Shown piece after piece: positions 22,603-35,056 of a stretch of DNA of 64,000 nucleotides; position 1 is the stretch's first letter; every line of letters starts with the position of its first letter. The DNA lies in contig MU128975.1 in the NCBI GenBank assembly GCA_014904985.1, forward strand, positions 124,001 through 188,000, in the 5' to 3' direction. Both the position numbers and the translations under genes were made by a program. The notes below the pieces were generated by a model. That model did not search any database and was not told the DNA's origin. It worked only from the letters and a program-made list of their open reading frames with translations. Source of the DNA: Hydnum rufescens UP504 (lineage: Eukaryota > Basidiomycota > Agaricomycetes > Cantharellales > Hydnaceae).

Positions 22603-24275
22603 TCGGTCGACTCTGAGATAAATGATTGAGTCTGGGTCTCGCTCAAATACAAAAGTTAGCCCTTCGTGTTTAAGGCTCCCACATGTTCCCAGTGGAATAT
22701 CGAAAGAAGATGGAAAGCGGCGAAGCGAGCGTGGTCTTCACGCGATAGGGTGACAAATTGCTCGTACCATGCATTCACTGGCCTCTCGCCCTGTTGCCTG
22801 GCATCAGGGCAGCAGGAATGGGATGGGGAGGGGCACCAAAGACGACATCTTGAATAGCGAGAGAACTTTGGCAAAGAAGTACATATTTGTAGCTAGCTGG
22901 GACCCAGGATATCTCTGAAACTGTTGGATGCCCGGTTTTTCAGTGAGCAACAAAGTGAGTTCTACATCCATCCAATGCTCACACATATGCGGCTGTGTCG
23001 TGCACCGGCTGTAAGCAGCGACAATTACCGCTGTTCTCTGGTCATAGGTGTACAGAATGGTGACCTACTTGACATGATACTGACAGCAGCTCTGCACATT
23101 TCCTGTTGACAATTTTGCGTCGCGCGAATCCTTCAGCTAGAGTGCCTTGTCCTCACCGTATAGCTCGCGTGTCTCTCAAGCTGATGGCATATCAGCCTTT
23201 GAGATCCATCAGACATGCGCAGTGTCGTCAGGAAGACGCAGAGGCTACTCTGTGGGGTGTCAGATATTTTCACTATGTCATTCCATAATATCGCTTGGCT
23301 CTCTTCTATCGGCATTCTGCAGTGTTCAGTTATGCATGCAGGACCTCGGTATGAATATCTTCGGGAAGACGGTGTGACATCCAAGCAACCGACCAAGTTG
23401 TCTGTGCTCGATTACATCGACGCACTTCATAAACTGGGCCCTAGGTCTCCTCGATGACAGGACTGTCTTCCCACACAAAGTTAGTACGCATTAACAGCGG
23501 ATATCCATCTCTATCCCTGAATCTAAGTGAACCAAATAAACCCCAATATGAGCATATTATATAAGCTGCATCCGGTCGCGGCTGCTTCCTTCACTTACAT
23601 TTTGTCGGGCTGCGTGTACCATGGCACCTCCAGCATGCTTGCTCTAGCGTTGGTAGCTAAATGGCAAAGCCCAAGAGGGACCTAAGGAGGATCTATAATG
23701 TGCCCTGTTTATTCTCCCCGAGCTTGGTGCTTCGCTTTTCTCCAACATCTCTCATTGGGTTGTCTGTGTTATGCACGATATTCAGTGCGGTTTTCTGTCA
23801 AATTTTGGCTGCCAGTGATCGTGAATACGTTGAACGCATTGCCGCATTTAGGCATTCAGCTATCCGTAATCAGCAGGCTAGCTGGGCGGCCCTACCAACT
23901 CGAGCAGGTTTAACCTGTCTCCAAGAGCATATCAATCTACCGAAGTGAATGTAATTCAGTGATCATGCTTGCTGATTCCTCACAGGAGTTGACTCGTGAA
24001 GCTGCAAGGATTGTTATCCAACACAAATTGACGCTCATTCTGGAATGTAGCGGATGAGCATATGGGATTTTGGGCTACAGATAGCATTTCTCCAGTGGTA
24101 CCCATATACTGTAGTTAGGAACCGATCATCCACTTTCGGAATGAACATAGACTGTTTAGATTATAATAGGTTGGCGTTGAGTTGTGTACGAAATAGTACA
24201 GTTATGGAAATTGCCAGCAGGCTCCTGCCGAACGACTCTTGTCATCTCACCCCCCAAAACCTTCCACTCGCTCTC
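22603..24275. other. Region with unresolved upstream exons and relic DNA
   Basis: Minus-strand open segments at 22656-22990 probably belong to the coiled-coil gene. Open frames at 23133-23457 exist on both strands and neither is convincing. The segment 23680-23740 is related to 20936-20990. No supportable separate gene was found. Confidence 0.35.
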
Positions 24276-27072
24276 ATGATTGAGATGGAGGATGCTCCGA
24301 TGGCAGACTCGTACACTGATATGGAAATGGCGCAAGGTGCCGTGGACTTATATCAGGTCGATGTGATAGAACATGTTATGCACGACGACCAGGACGAGTC
24401 CATCGAGGTTGAGATGGACTCCACAGCGGCAGAAATGATAGAATATGATATGGCAGATGAAGCACCTCAGAGCCAGCTGCCACCGTGGCTCCTAACGTTG
24501 ATCATTCTATTATCCCCGATCCGCCAACGTCGCCCCCCACTTACGAACCCCAGTATCACCCGTGGCGTATGATCCTTCCCAGGATACTCGACCGCACGCC
24601 TCTAGTCATGCTATTGAATCGCAAACGACTGAACCGGTTTCTTCTTTATCACCCACGCTGTATGACCCTTCCCAAGATACTGAACCGTCTTCTAGTCGCG
24701 CTATCGACCCTCAAACGACTGAACCGGTTACTTCTGTATTCCCTGCGGCGTATGACCCTTCCCAAGATGCTCGATCGCCTTCTAGTCATGCTATCGAACC
24801 GCAAGCGACTGAACCAGTGACTCCTGTATTACCCACGGCATATGACTCTTCCCAAGATACTCGACCGCCCTCTAGTCCTTCCATTGACCGCAAACGACTG
24901 AAACGGTTACTCCTGTGTTGCCCACAGCGGATGACTCTTCCCAAGATACTCGACCGCCCTCGAGTCGTACTATCGAATCGCAAACGACTGAAGTGGATGC
25001 TCCTGGATTATCCACAGCGTATGACCCCTCCCAAGAGACTCGACGCACCCCTTTAGTCGTGCTATCGAACCGCAAACGACTGAAGCGGTTACTCCTGTAT
25101 TCATTTCCAATCCGTCATCCTCTTCTCTCAGCTCTTTTTATCTTTTCTCCGTTCCTTCAGGGGATGTGGAAGAACCGTCCTCTCCAGTCGTGTTCTTCGA
25201 TGACCGGGTCGACCTGTTTTTCCAGCCTCTTGAACATATCCTCAGTGATCTGCGAGCGCTTGGCGAGGAACTTGGGATTCATAAACACACAGAACTCTCC
25301 TTGACATGTGACAGCCTGGACTTGACGATAACAGAGGCGAGTAAATCTCTCCAATTTCTCCTTTCTGTGAAGTTATAACACTGCTCCCGATTCCAGGACA
25401 ATATCTATGCACGAGATATATCGCTGTACGACTTGAATGTTTTGCATGTTGGATGCGAGATCGAAGGGTACTTGACCCTTCGAATCAACCAACTGAGCCC
25501 AAGATTTATCACCCGCTACAATGCTATCGTTGCCGAAATGGCCAAGGTCGCATCCGAAAGTGAAGAAGATCAAGGTATGTAATGCCGCGTCACCTTACCT
25601 CCTGAGAAAGTTTCATGCTTAATCTCCCAATCAGGGTACGAAGAACCTGCAGAAACCCAACAGACGTCTGAAGAAGAGGCGCCGGATCAGCCTCAAGCTC
25701 CAGAAGATTTACTCACACGCCCGCTTGAACCATCTCAGGATGCTGAGCCTTCACTTGATGAACTATACGAGATCGATAACCAACACGATGCCCATGAAGA
25801 GACTGCTGGTGAACAGTACACCGAAGCTGATATATGAAATTGCAACAGTCGGTCCACAACTATCGGGTTTTCAATCGAATGTGACAGACGTTGCTCCTCA
25901 GGCACCGGAAGGGGAGGGCGATCAACCTCAGGCATTTGATGAAGAGTCCGAAGGTCGCGAGACTTCTCCATACCCCGAAGCAGAACAAAATTCGCCACCC
26001 AGGAACGGTGATAAACAGACGAAGTTTCCCCCTCTTTCGAAGATGATGATACAGCGGGATTGGAACATGGTGGGTGGATTAGGCTTCTTTGTACGCTGGA
26101 TGCTAATAGTACAATCATTTTGAAGGATTCCAAGGCGCTTCAGGTGAAAGCCAACAACATGAGACGGAGACATACGATGAACAGCAGTACGATTTCGCAC
26201 AGACATCCGTCCCCGCAGGTTCGTTTTCGCTGCTAATTTTATGATCATGGTGTGTCATTCTTATGCCCCGTTGAACTGGCATTAGTGGAAAGTTTCGATG
26301 ATCAGAACCCAGACGAACTTGTCGAGTACACCGAGGATGATGCATCTTACTTGCCTGGTTCGTCCTATTCTGATCGTGGTGCTAGCAGGTTGCAGAGGGT
26401 TTAGTTTTCTTTATAGAAACTTTAGATGTTAATCATCCAGATCCGTTAGCGACAGCTGAAGTGGCTTCCTCTCACACTGTCACTTCTTCTCATCGTGGTT
26501 CTGTGCCTCCTGATGCTGAAACAGGTCAGCCCCCCCAGCGTACATATCCCAAGTTCGCTTTAATCTGATTCCCCAATTTCAGAAACACCAGGTGCCAGCC
26601 CGTCTGAACAAAGGCAGCAAAAGCAAGAACCTCAAGATTACCACTCGCTGGATTGGTCCGAAAATGCAGATGAGCTGATCCCATATGAGGATCTTGACGA
26701 TCCTTATGAGTATGACTTGTCGTACCCCTCCCCGAGCGGTGAAGGTGGCGAATACGAATATGTGGACGCAAACCCAAATGAAATGGTGCACGGGGACGAT
26801 GAGCCGCATGCGGTCGAATCCGGTATCAATGAGCACGATGTTAATGCACCAACACCACCCAGCTTACAAGATGATGAGCCGCCCAAATTAATCCCGTCCC
26901 GCTCCATCTCGCACTCCAGCAAGAGGAGCTTCACCTCACGTGTTGAGGATGAAGGTGAAAACGAAAATGCCTTCAGTCTGGGAGGTTCGTATTTTGTAGA
27001 ATTGATTACAGCGCTGGGCTGACCGACCCCTTGTTCCGCAAAGGTGAATCGAAGCGCGTGAGAGTGGAGTGA
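24276..27072 (+). CDS. Basidiomycete acidic repeat protein of unknown function
   Basis: A multi-exon gene reads through most of this span. It starts with an acidic Met/Glu/Asp-rich segment (start at 24276 chosen as the first methionine of that block; 24204 is possible). Then comes a 30-residue repeat region (YDPSQDTRP...TTEPV). A globular part follows, with DDRVDLFFQPLEHILSDLRA, then ARDISLYDLNVLHVG and SPRFITRYNAIVAEMAKVA. A long Glu/Asp/Gln/Tyr-rich tail, split by small introns, ends in SKRVRVE and a stop at 27070. I recall this architecture from uncharacterised mushroom proteins but know no function. Several single-base losses, mostly in C runs (near 24484, 24554, 24889 and 25050), break the frame inside the repeats. 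The intron at 25337-25396 has a GC donor. Confidence 0.65.
24562..25090 (+). repeat. About 90-bp tandem repeat inside the acidic repeat protein
   Basis: Six diverged units of about 90 bp encode a 30-residue motif with the core YDPSQDTRP, then SS-x-A-I-E-x-Q-T-T-E-P-V. The last three carry single-base indels. Serine, threonine and proline dominate, suggesting an unstructured spacer. Confidence 0.75.
25337..25396 (+). other. Candidate GC-AG intron
   Basis: Joining ...DLTITE to DNIYARDISLYDL in frame requires cutting GAG|GCGAGT at 25337 and TTCCAG| at 25396. The only nearby GT (at 25341) gives the wrong phase. Confidence 0.55.
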
Positions 27073-27751
27073 ATGATTCACCCACCCTGTGCCTCTCGAG
27101 GTCTCCTCGAATACGGTTGCTTCTTCATCTTGCCCTCCGGACAGTTTGTGGTCATCCAGCCTCCCTACTTTGCCTTCCGCTAAGCTAGAACGTTTTGACC
27201 CTTGCGTCTTTGGTCACTTTCCCCCGTCGTGACGTCGATCGTTCACGTCCCGATTGATTTCTAGCTCCCAGTAAACTGGGGGCCATTGTTCTGAAACCGT
27301 ACCTGACCTCTCCCTTTCATACTAACCACTTAGGATTTTTAATGCAGATCGCGTATCCGATAATCTTCGGCGGCTTACCGTTCGTTCTGGCCAACGACTC
27401 ATATGGGGACTAGCGGGCCACACTTGATCGTTGCAAAGGTTGGGGTATTTTTCTTTCTCCGTTCATACGATGATTTTTCCTTCTTCGTTACGCATTTTGT
27501 CATCACTTTCTTATCCCCACCGGCTCTTTTCACGCAGCTTCATTATAGTTCTCTGTTGTAGCATTTACTTAATTTAAATCACTTATTGATGCTTGATGAG
27601 AAGATGGGGTAAGCTTCAAGAAGAGGCTGTATATGGCAAGAAGGCTTCGCAAGTCGCCGCAGTTTTTGAAACATTGTAAGCACTGAGGCGCCCGTCTGTC
27701 TGCTGTACCTCCCTCTCCATTGAGCAGTGAGCCCAAGGAGCTGATCATTCT
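27073..27751. other. Intergenic, upstream of CKB1
   Basis: The region is pyrimidine-rich in its second half and holds no recognisable gene. A short open stretch at about 27590-27680 (KLQEEAVYGKKASQVAAVFETL) may be a non-conserved leader or chance. Confidence 0.4.
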
Positions 27752-29575
27752 ATGAGCCACTCTGTCGCGTACAGCACTTCGGATCCAACCTTGGTAGATA
27801 TGCCCGAAGAAGAAGAAATTGCTGAGCTGCCAGAGGGTGACGACGACGAAGCGATGATTGAAGAAGCAGCAGAAGACCAAGGCTACGGTGCGTTTGCTCT
27901 ATATACCTTCCTGTTCCCATAGCGAGCGCGACGCTGTTGGTGCAAACGCTCATAAACACGATGGGGCCTCACCTCGACCTCGCGTTTCGCACACACTCTC
28001 TTCATCGTTTTCCCCATCCTATCCACCATGCGACGCTTTGGACGAGTGCTGAACGATGACTTCAATGCTGTACCATCTCTAGCTTCTTCTACGCCGACAT
28101 CGTCTTTAACGTGGATCACCTGGTTCTGCTCACTCCCTGGCCACGAATACTTCTGCGAAGTCACCGAAGACTTCATTGTAGATGATTTCAACCTGACCGG
28201 TCTAAACGCGTTGGTTCCCTTCTGGAAGGAGGCCATGGAGATGGTACTGGACGTAGAACCAGGTTCATTTCCGTGACTTTTGGATTTCACTGCTCGCACT
28301 GATTGTATGGTGTATTTTCGCTAAAGCAGAAGACGCTCTGAAAATCCCAGATGTTTCTATCGTGGAGTCCTCCGCAGAACTCTTGTATGGCTGGTGCACC
28401 AACGATACATTCTCACGCGACCTGGTCTGCAAGCCATGGTTCGCTACATCTCTGACTCTCAGCGGGCGGGAACTACAGTATTAATTCCAACGTTTTCTCC
28501 ATTAGGTTGAAAAATACGAAGCGGGCCACTTTGGGGTTTGTCCACGCGTCTACTGCCAATCTTGTCCTGTTGCACCATCTGGGCGTTCCGATCTCCCTGG
28601 CCTGGAAACCGTGAAATTATATTGCCCGAACTGCAACGACATATATACTCCTCCAAGTAGTAGATATCAGGGCGTAGACGGTACGTTTACCCCAAGTCAT
28701 GCAGTGATAAGCATCCATTCAATTAACTGATTATTGACCACCGAACAATCGGCCGGGCCCCCATCATCAAAGGTGCCTTCTTCGGAACAACATTCGCTCC
28801 GCTCCTATTCCAAACGTTCCGCGAACTCTCCCCAGCGCCTTTCTGCCCCGCACATCCAGCCCCATCCGTGCGTGGCTCGCCACGGTCCTCCTCGAATAAC
28901 TCTCCAACAGGCGGTGCGGCGGGCTCGAATGACGACGCCGTTTCCTTTGTGAATCCTAATCCCCATGGCGGAAAGAAGCGGCCCGCAGGCAAGGTATATG
29001 TTCCTACCTTGTTCGGCTTCCGCGTGAGCGAGAAGGCACGCAGTGGACCGCGAATGGCGTGGTTGCGGCTCAGGCCCGAGACCGCTGAAGAACTCGACGC
29101 TGTTGATTGGCGTGGTCAATGGAAGGAGGATGCAGGGGGTGACGACGACGAAGACGAAGACGAGGATACGGACGGAAGAGGTGGACCCATGGAAAATTTC
29201 GACGACGGGTTGGATGAGGAAGAAGAGGACGACGAAGAAGAGGAGGAGGAGGAGGAAGCAGCTCCCCCACCTCCGCCCCCCGCAGCAGCGCCTACCCGCA
29301 AGGGGGGAAGGGGGAAGGTCGCCTCCGTCCTCCTTACTGACGACTGGGCAGACTCAAGGATACGCTCTAATCCATCGCATTGCGATGAGACAGCCTCCTC
29401 CACTTCCTTTGACACAGCGATCGAATACGATCCAACTGAGGAACCCTCCAACTTCTCTCCATCCTTTCCCGGACCCGACAAAACCAGACTGGACCTTAAG
29501 CCACGCATAGCACTTGGGAAGAGGACTGGATCAGATTGGGCTAGCATCGTCTCTTTGCCTCTCATACAACCATAG
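27752..29575 (+). CDS. CKB1: Casein kinase 2 regulatory (beta) subunit, with frameshift(s)
   Basis: Regulatory subunit of the CK2 holoenzyme, which dimerises through a zinc ribbon and stabilises the catalytic subunits. Conserved blocks appear in order: WITWFCSLPGHEYFCEV, DDFNLTGL, VPFWKEAMEMVLDVEP (exon ending 28262), IPDVSIVESSAELLYG (28330-28438), VEKYEAGHFGVCPRVYC and LYCPNCNDIYTPPSSRYQG (28506-28680), then GAFFGTTFAPLLFQTFRELS and KVYVPTLFGFRVSEKARSGP (28773-29575). The four zinc cysteines are present. One base is missing after TATGGC near 28391: TGGTGCACCAACG should read through as a VHQRYILTRPGLQAM block. A second slip is likely near 28049, and the first exon junction after 27897 is unresolved. 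Because the gene is normally essential or nearly so, I suspect sequence error. The C-terminus carries a long Asp/Glu run and a polyproline stretch, and stops 149 bp from the convergent F-box gene. Confidence 0.9.
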
Positions 29576-29723
29576 ACAATGAATATTCCCCATTTGGTAC
29601 CACGCACAATATTTATTCCATTTTGTTCCAGCAGGCGATGCCCTGGGTCGTCGTTTACAACGAGCAACGCTATTAAGTATTTGGCATAGGGTATAAGGAA
29701 TGCTAGAGAAATTTTGAGTACTA

Positions 29724-32599
29724 CTAATAAGGCAAGCCACCGGCCAGCATTGCCACGAAGTCGAAAGGGATGGAAGGCCCAGTGGGCAGTAGAGACCCAT
29801 CGGAATCTTCGGCTTCCGACTGAGCGTAGGGATGACCCTGACCATACAAACCCTCGTCATGATCATCGAACGAGTCGTAGTCATACCCAAACTCGTCCTC
29901 GTATGGGTCGTACGAGTCATAGGGATCGAAGGGATCGTGGGGGTCGAAGTGATCGTAGGGATCATACAGATCATTGTAAAAGCCAAACCAGCCCAATCCT
30001 GGTGGGCGTATTTCGGATATATGGTTTTCGGCCTCATCTTCTGCAATTCCGTGCCTGGAACATGTCAGCGTCAAAACCCAAGACATACAAAATAAAATAG
30101 GATGAACTCGAAAGATAAATAGCTCACTTGGCTCGAACATGCAGCAGGACTTCACGCTTCTTTGTGCGCTTCCTCGAAGGATTTGTATCGTGTACAGAGC
30201 GATTGCTGCAGTGTTTGCACGTCCACCATGGGTCTGAATCATCCAATTGATCGGCATGAGCTTTGGCATCCAGCATTCTCTCGCGCTCTTCGGGCGATAT
30301 GATAGAGGCTCGCATTGGGGTGTGGTCATCCACGACTCCAACGGGTGCCGAAGGCGATGAAGGGAGCGTAGACCCGGCAGCAACCAGGGATTGCAGTTCA
30401 ATTTGTTTGGTATGTGCAATTTCGAACCATTGCTTTTCGTCGAGATAATGACCCACCTATGGTGCATGCGCAGGTCAGCTTGTTTACCCGACAGCGAAAT
30501 CCAAGAGTGGATAACTCAACTAGTTGTGACCACGACATAGGAGAACTCATGCCCGCAAGGCATGCATCGCACCGGAACAAATCTTGATTAAGGGGGGCGT
30601 TTCTAATGATTTCGCTGATCTCCTCCTCGCCGAGAAGGGAAGCGAGAGCCTTTGACGTATCGCGTAAGGTTGCGGAAACAGTGATGCTAACAAGGCACTC
30701 GGATGCAGTGGCCGCTTGCCCCAAGACGTTGGTGAGGATTGCTGGGTATGTGCGCAGGACAGGGGCCTGCCTCTCCACTTGACCATAGCCCACGCTCCGG
30801 AAAGACGGTGTGAGGAAGATGGCTGCAGGGTGCGCAAGTGCCTCCTTGTTGGCTTCATCTTCCGCCTCCAGTCTCTGCAAGTCGAAATTGGCCAGTGTGC
30901 CAAGGTCGTAGGGCTCGCCATGTTGACTCCCTTGGGCCGCTTGCGTGGAAGAGTTTGTGTCGAGAAGCTTGCGCACTAAAAGGCGCCTAACCTTCATCTG
31001 GTGTATCTTCACATCATGCTTAATGTCCTGCTCCTTTTCGGTCCAGGCATCGATCGTGACACTAGTTTCATCTGCCTCGATGAAGGGTTTCACAGAAGGG
31101 AGATCATATAGGTCTTCAAGCGCGGGGAAGGCGAATACCCAGTGGTACCGCGAGAATTTCCCGTTTTCACCACGTGCGGCGCTATCACTCGCCATAGTGG
31201 TCATGAGATTGTCCACCTCACGACGCCGAAGATTTTTTCTGGCTTGTTTTTCTTGGACAAGACGCTTTTCTTTTCGGACTTGGAGGATCGCTTCTAGCCT
31301 TGGTCGGATGCGATTCCAGACTGGATCGTAGATAATTGCATCAGTACCTCCAGGTGCATTATATCGACTAAGAAAACATACTCATATTGGTGAGAGCCGC
31401 AGGCTGTTCAAGCATACGATTCCATTCAAGCTCAACAGCTCTTCCCTCGGAATGTAGATCCTTCTCATCCCACCCAAGCTCCTGGAGCTTTTGGAATATG
31501 CTGTCCCCCATGCAAGGCTCAGTGTCAGACTGAATAGGCGAGGGGTGATAAAAGGATCCAAACCTATTCCTCCGTTGAGCGATCATTTCTTTATTTTTCT
31601 GGGACCTTTCGACTCCGCGATTCAGCTTCCAGCGTTCGATAGCGACCGCATGCTGCGATGGCGCATCCCAAGATGCAAATATTGCTTCACAAGAGCGGCA
31701 AGGCAAAGAGATGTAATGGACTTACTTGGGAAATGACTTGTATTTGAGCCTTCCTTTCCTCGATATACTTTTCCAGAGCAGCAGGGTCTCCCTTGCTCTT
31801 GACGGCCTTATATTCGGCAATGATGGCTAGAGCTTCGGTACGTCTGAAGTAGGTCATGGCCACTAATAGGTGGAATTTGGGGATACATGTACTAGTGAGC
31901 ATGGTGGGAAACGATAATAAAGATAGCCACACACAGTTACTCGGAACAAGGCTTTTAACAACGACGTACTCATCCTGGTTGCGGTCGAGCATCAGAAACA
32001 TGAGATTAGGGGGAATCGTGCTAAGGGTAAATAATTCTCCGTCTGAGCTTGGGAAAAGACAAATGGCGAAAGAAACGAACGCATCAGGCACATGCTTCTT
32101 GCATGCTCGGACTCTGGTGCTCCAGTCTATCTTGGAGGCTCTAGTTGAGCCACAGACCTAGTAAAAAGTGGTAATAAGCACTGTGGTCCACGTCACGGAC
32201 ATATGGCGCACAGTGCAAATGGACTCGAAGACCAATGAAGCATAGGCAGGTTCGGAAAGATCAGGGGGACAGTCTGGAAGGTCCTCGATCGTAGCGCGTG
32301 CAGATTTCCACAATATCTTGTTCGCTTTGTTCATGAGGAGAGCGCGCAAGAATTTATTGCTGCGAGCCAAGTGGAGTAAATCGAGGGGTTCAAGGTGGCC
32401 AACGATCTTGGGGCCGAGTAAGATAAGCAGGAGTTGGTGGAGGATAAGGAACAGAAGGAACTACTTCGACAAAGATGTCCAATGGCATTTTCATGAGGTT
32501 TGCGAGCCTACCAGCCATTCGACGCCGACCGCCTGACACAGGTTTGCCCTTATCATTCCCCGATGCATTACTTGCGCGCTGTTTTTTCCTCTTCGGCAT
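29724..32599 (-). CDS. F-box protein with C-terminal zinc-finger-like motif and Asp/Tyr/Pro tail
   Basis: The N-terminal exon (32465-32599) is basic and ends in LANLMKMPLDIFVE. The next (32212-32406) continues IVGHLEPLDLLHLARSNKFL, together forming an F-box, the Skp1-binding module of SCF ubiquitin ligases. CPPDLSEPAYASLVFE and a CTVCGS...KIDW block follow, the usual continuation in the large mushroom F-box family. Middle exons (to about 30542) are helical and charged. The junction near 31,900 could not be placed in phase. After the intron that joins SWSQL to VGHYLDEKQWFEIA comes a C2H2-like element (TCKHCSN...LLHVRAKH). The last exon ends in a strange tail of repeated D-P-Y/F/H-D units and LAGGLPY. 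Target specificity is unknown. Confidence 0.75.
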
Positions 32600-35056
32600 T
32601 ACGTCTCGCTCGACATCACTCGTGTTTTGTGCGGCGGGAATTCTATCAACGGGGGCGTAGGGAGGAATCAGGAACCGCGGAGTGTCAAGTGGTATACCGG
32701 TAAGAATGCGTCAGAGGACTTACTTTCCCGACCTAGTCCTGCCACGAGCGCCCGTTCGTGCAGGCGCTGGCTTTGTTCTCTCCGCGTCATTCATGGGGAG
32801 TTGCTGCATGCACGAATAGTCGCCCGTATATAAACCCTGTTCCGGCAGTTTCCTGCACGGTGCATCCGCCTCCCTAATTTAGGAGTTGGATCCACCACCA
32901 TTATTAAATAGTGGCTAAACCACTAGGGATTCTCGACCTCTTCGTCACCCCGGTGCATCAGAAGTTCGCCTCCGAAACTGGACCCTCAAAGGTCTTTACC
33001 TGCCACGAAAACACCTCGCAGGCATGTTCTCACGAACCAGATTGTGGCATCTTAAGGCTACAATACATGCGGTTCCCTTAGATGTCGATACAGTGGGGGC
33101 GCTAGTTGATACGCTCTAAGGAAGCACGATCATCCTTCCGCCCGGACACCTTTCGCCCTGAGTGGCGTGGTGTAAGCTACGCATAGTTCCATGTAGTGAT
33201 CGGAGCATTGGGAATCGCGTTTTCCAGCGGTACGCATCCTGTATTATGCATGTCTCATGTCGAAGCCGTGTACTATTGGGTAAGAATGTGCGGTGGTCTA
33301 ATGATATCCTCACGGCCAGAGCAGAGGACACCGCGATGGACGTTGTACACCGAGATCGGTCTTCTCTTCTGGTACCGCGCTTGTAAGTGGAACAAGCGGA
33401 GTGGAAGGCGGTAGAAACAATCCAGCTGTGCCCCACTGGAAATTCAGTGAGGGCGCTCGACGCAGTTGTGGCAAGGTCACCTGACGGTCTTCTGGGAACA
33501 TCCCTCTCCCGACCAGTCTCCCGACCAAGTGCTTCATTTGGGGCTACCCTAGAGATGACTATGGAGACGACGACGACGACGACTTCATGAGAGTCCGCAG
33601 GGCCCTCAATATCTAGCTCAGGCAGATAACACGAATTTATGATTATGACTGGTTTCCGAGACCATTTTCCTCAATGATATAGACAAGATACAGCCATTCA
33701 AAACGAAGGACTCAAGATGGACTAGCCGCCACCAGGGTGATTCAGATTTGTCACGCTGTCAGCATGACTGTATGTCGTTCGACTGTCGACCGCGCCACTA
33801 CATTGGTACACTGAAGTGGCCTCCTATACTAGGGATCTAACGCATGCATTTGGCGTGATGCAGTACTGTGAGAAGTAAAAAGTAAAAATATACGCCTGGA
33901 CGTATCCGCAGTTGCAACGAACTGCATCACAATACGATACACCAAAGAGGGGTGCGCTGAAAGACCCTGGTCACGGTGTCCTGTCCATGACGACGAAACC
34001 CATCCCAAAAAATTCCACAGACGACAGACTCGCAGAGGGGTCATAGAGGTCCGGTAGGATTACACCACAAGCAAATATGACAGGGTATTACCATACATTT
34101 TCATCTCACTAAGGCCAGATTCAGTTGTGCAATCCATCTCAATGTTACTGACCTGCCATCAATGATATTGCGTCGGCTCCGATCTGGAATCGTTGGTCAT
34201 GACCGAAGCCGCACTTCCTTCTGTAGCAGCCGCCACCCGCAGCCACGTTGCCACAATCGCTATCTCCCATAAATGACCGTGCCAGCATCACTACCTCCAG
34301 CACGGGGAATTCGAGTGCCAAGGCCGGGTGGAATATGCCTCAGTGTAATTGCCGAAATCTGATGAACACACTGCAAGAGAGTAATGGAATGTCTCTGGGA
34401 AGAAACCGGGCGTTCCAAATCGTGAGTGGGCATAAATGGCAAGTGATTGACGGGAATATAAATCAGGTAGTGAAAAGGGTAATTTCCATTGTGAAATTCT
34501 CTCATTGAGGCCGAAGGTATGATCCATATCGTATGAGCGATGGTGGTAGGCGCGATGGCAATACATCCCACTAACGGGTTTGCCTAGTGTGGGTTGATTT
34601 TCACAAACATCTAGTGAGCGAAGAGTTGCGCTCCGTCGCGGGTAAATGGAGCGGTCAGGGGAGTGTGATAATCATCGGTCATGGACGTACAGAAAATCCC
34701 GCTCCGAAAAAGTTTCTCGCAATTGCCAATACCGCGAACGTTATTGCAGCGATAGTCATGTGCTGCGTAAATCAATAACAACATCTGGAGGTGTGGCATG
34801 ATCGTTTCGGCTTCGCCTCAGTGTCATCAGTGAAAATTCACGTTTGGGGAAACTGACTGACATAAATAACGAGCAAGCCTCGGGTCGAATCCCGGGGAAC
34901 ATAGGGGCCAAATCGCTCACACCAACGTGACTCGTCCACCCAAAGCAGAGAAAGCAGACTATGAATACGATGTCAGACTATGAATACGATGTCGTCTAGG
35001 ATCGTCGGGGGAGGCGCGCCTCAGGGGGGGGGCTGGATTTGGGGCGTACTCATCAA
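32600..35056. other. Gene desert, first part
   Basis: No coding signal with splice logic or motifs was found. Two small curiosities occur: GCCTCGGGTCGAATCCCGGGG at 34876, resembling a tRNA T-arm without the rest of a tRNA, and a 19-20 bp direct repeat CAGACTATGAATACGATGT at about 34957-34995. Confidence 0.4.

Noticed and set aside
27858..28052. Alternative CKB1 N-terminus in the frame GASPRPRVSHTLSS
   Set aside because: It is coding-like and may be real, but it needs a one-base slip near 28049 and a splice phase that does not fit exon 1, so it is mentioned in the CKB1 entry rather than called separately.
29116..29667. Poly-serine protein antisense to CKB1
   Set aside because: It is simply the complement of the Asp/Glu-coding tract of CKB1.
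34870..34920. Possible tRNA gene (GGGTCGAATCCCGG)
   Set aside because: Only a T-arm-like hairpin is present; no acceptor stem, D-arm or anticodon arm could be laid out around it.
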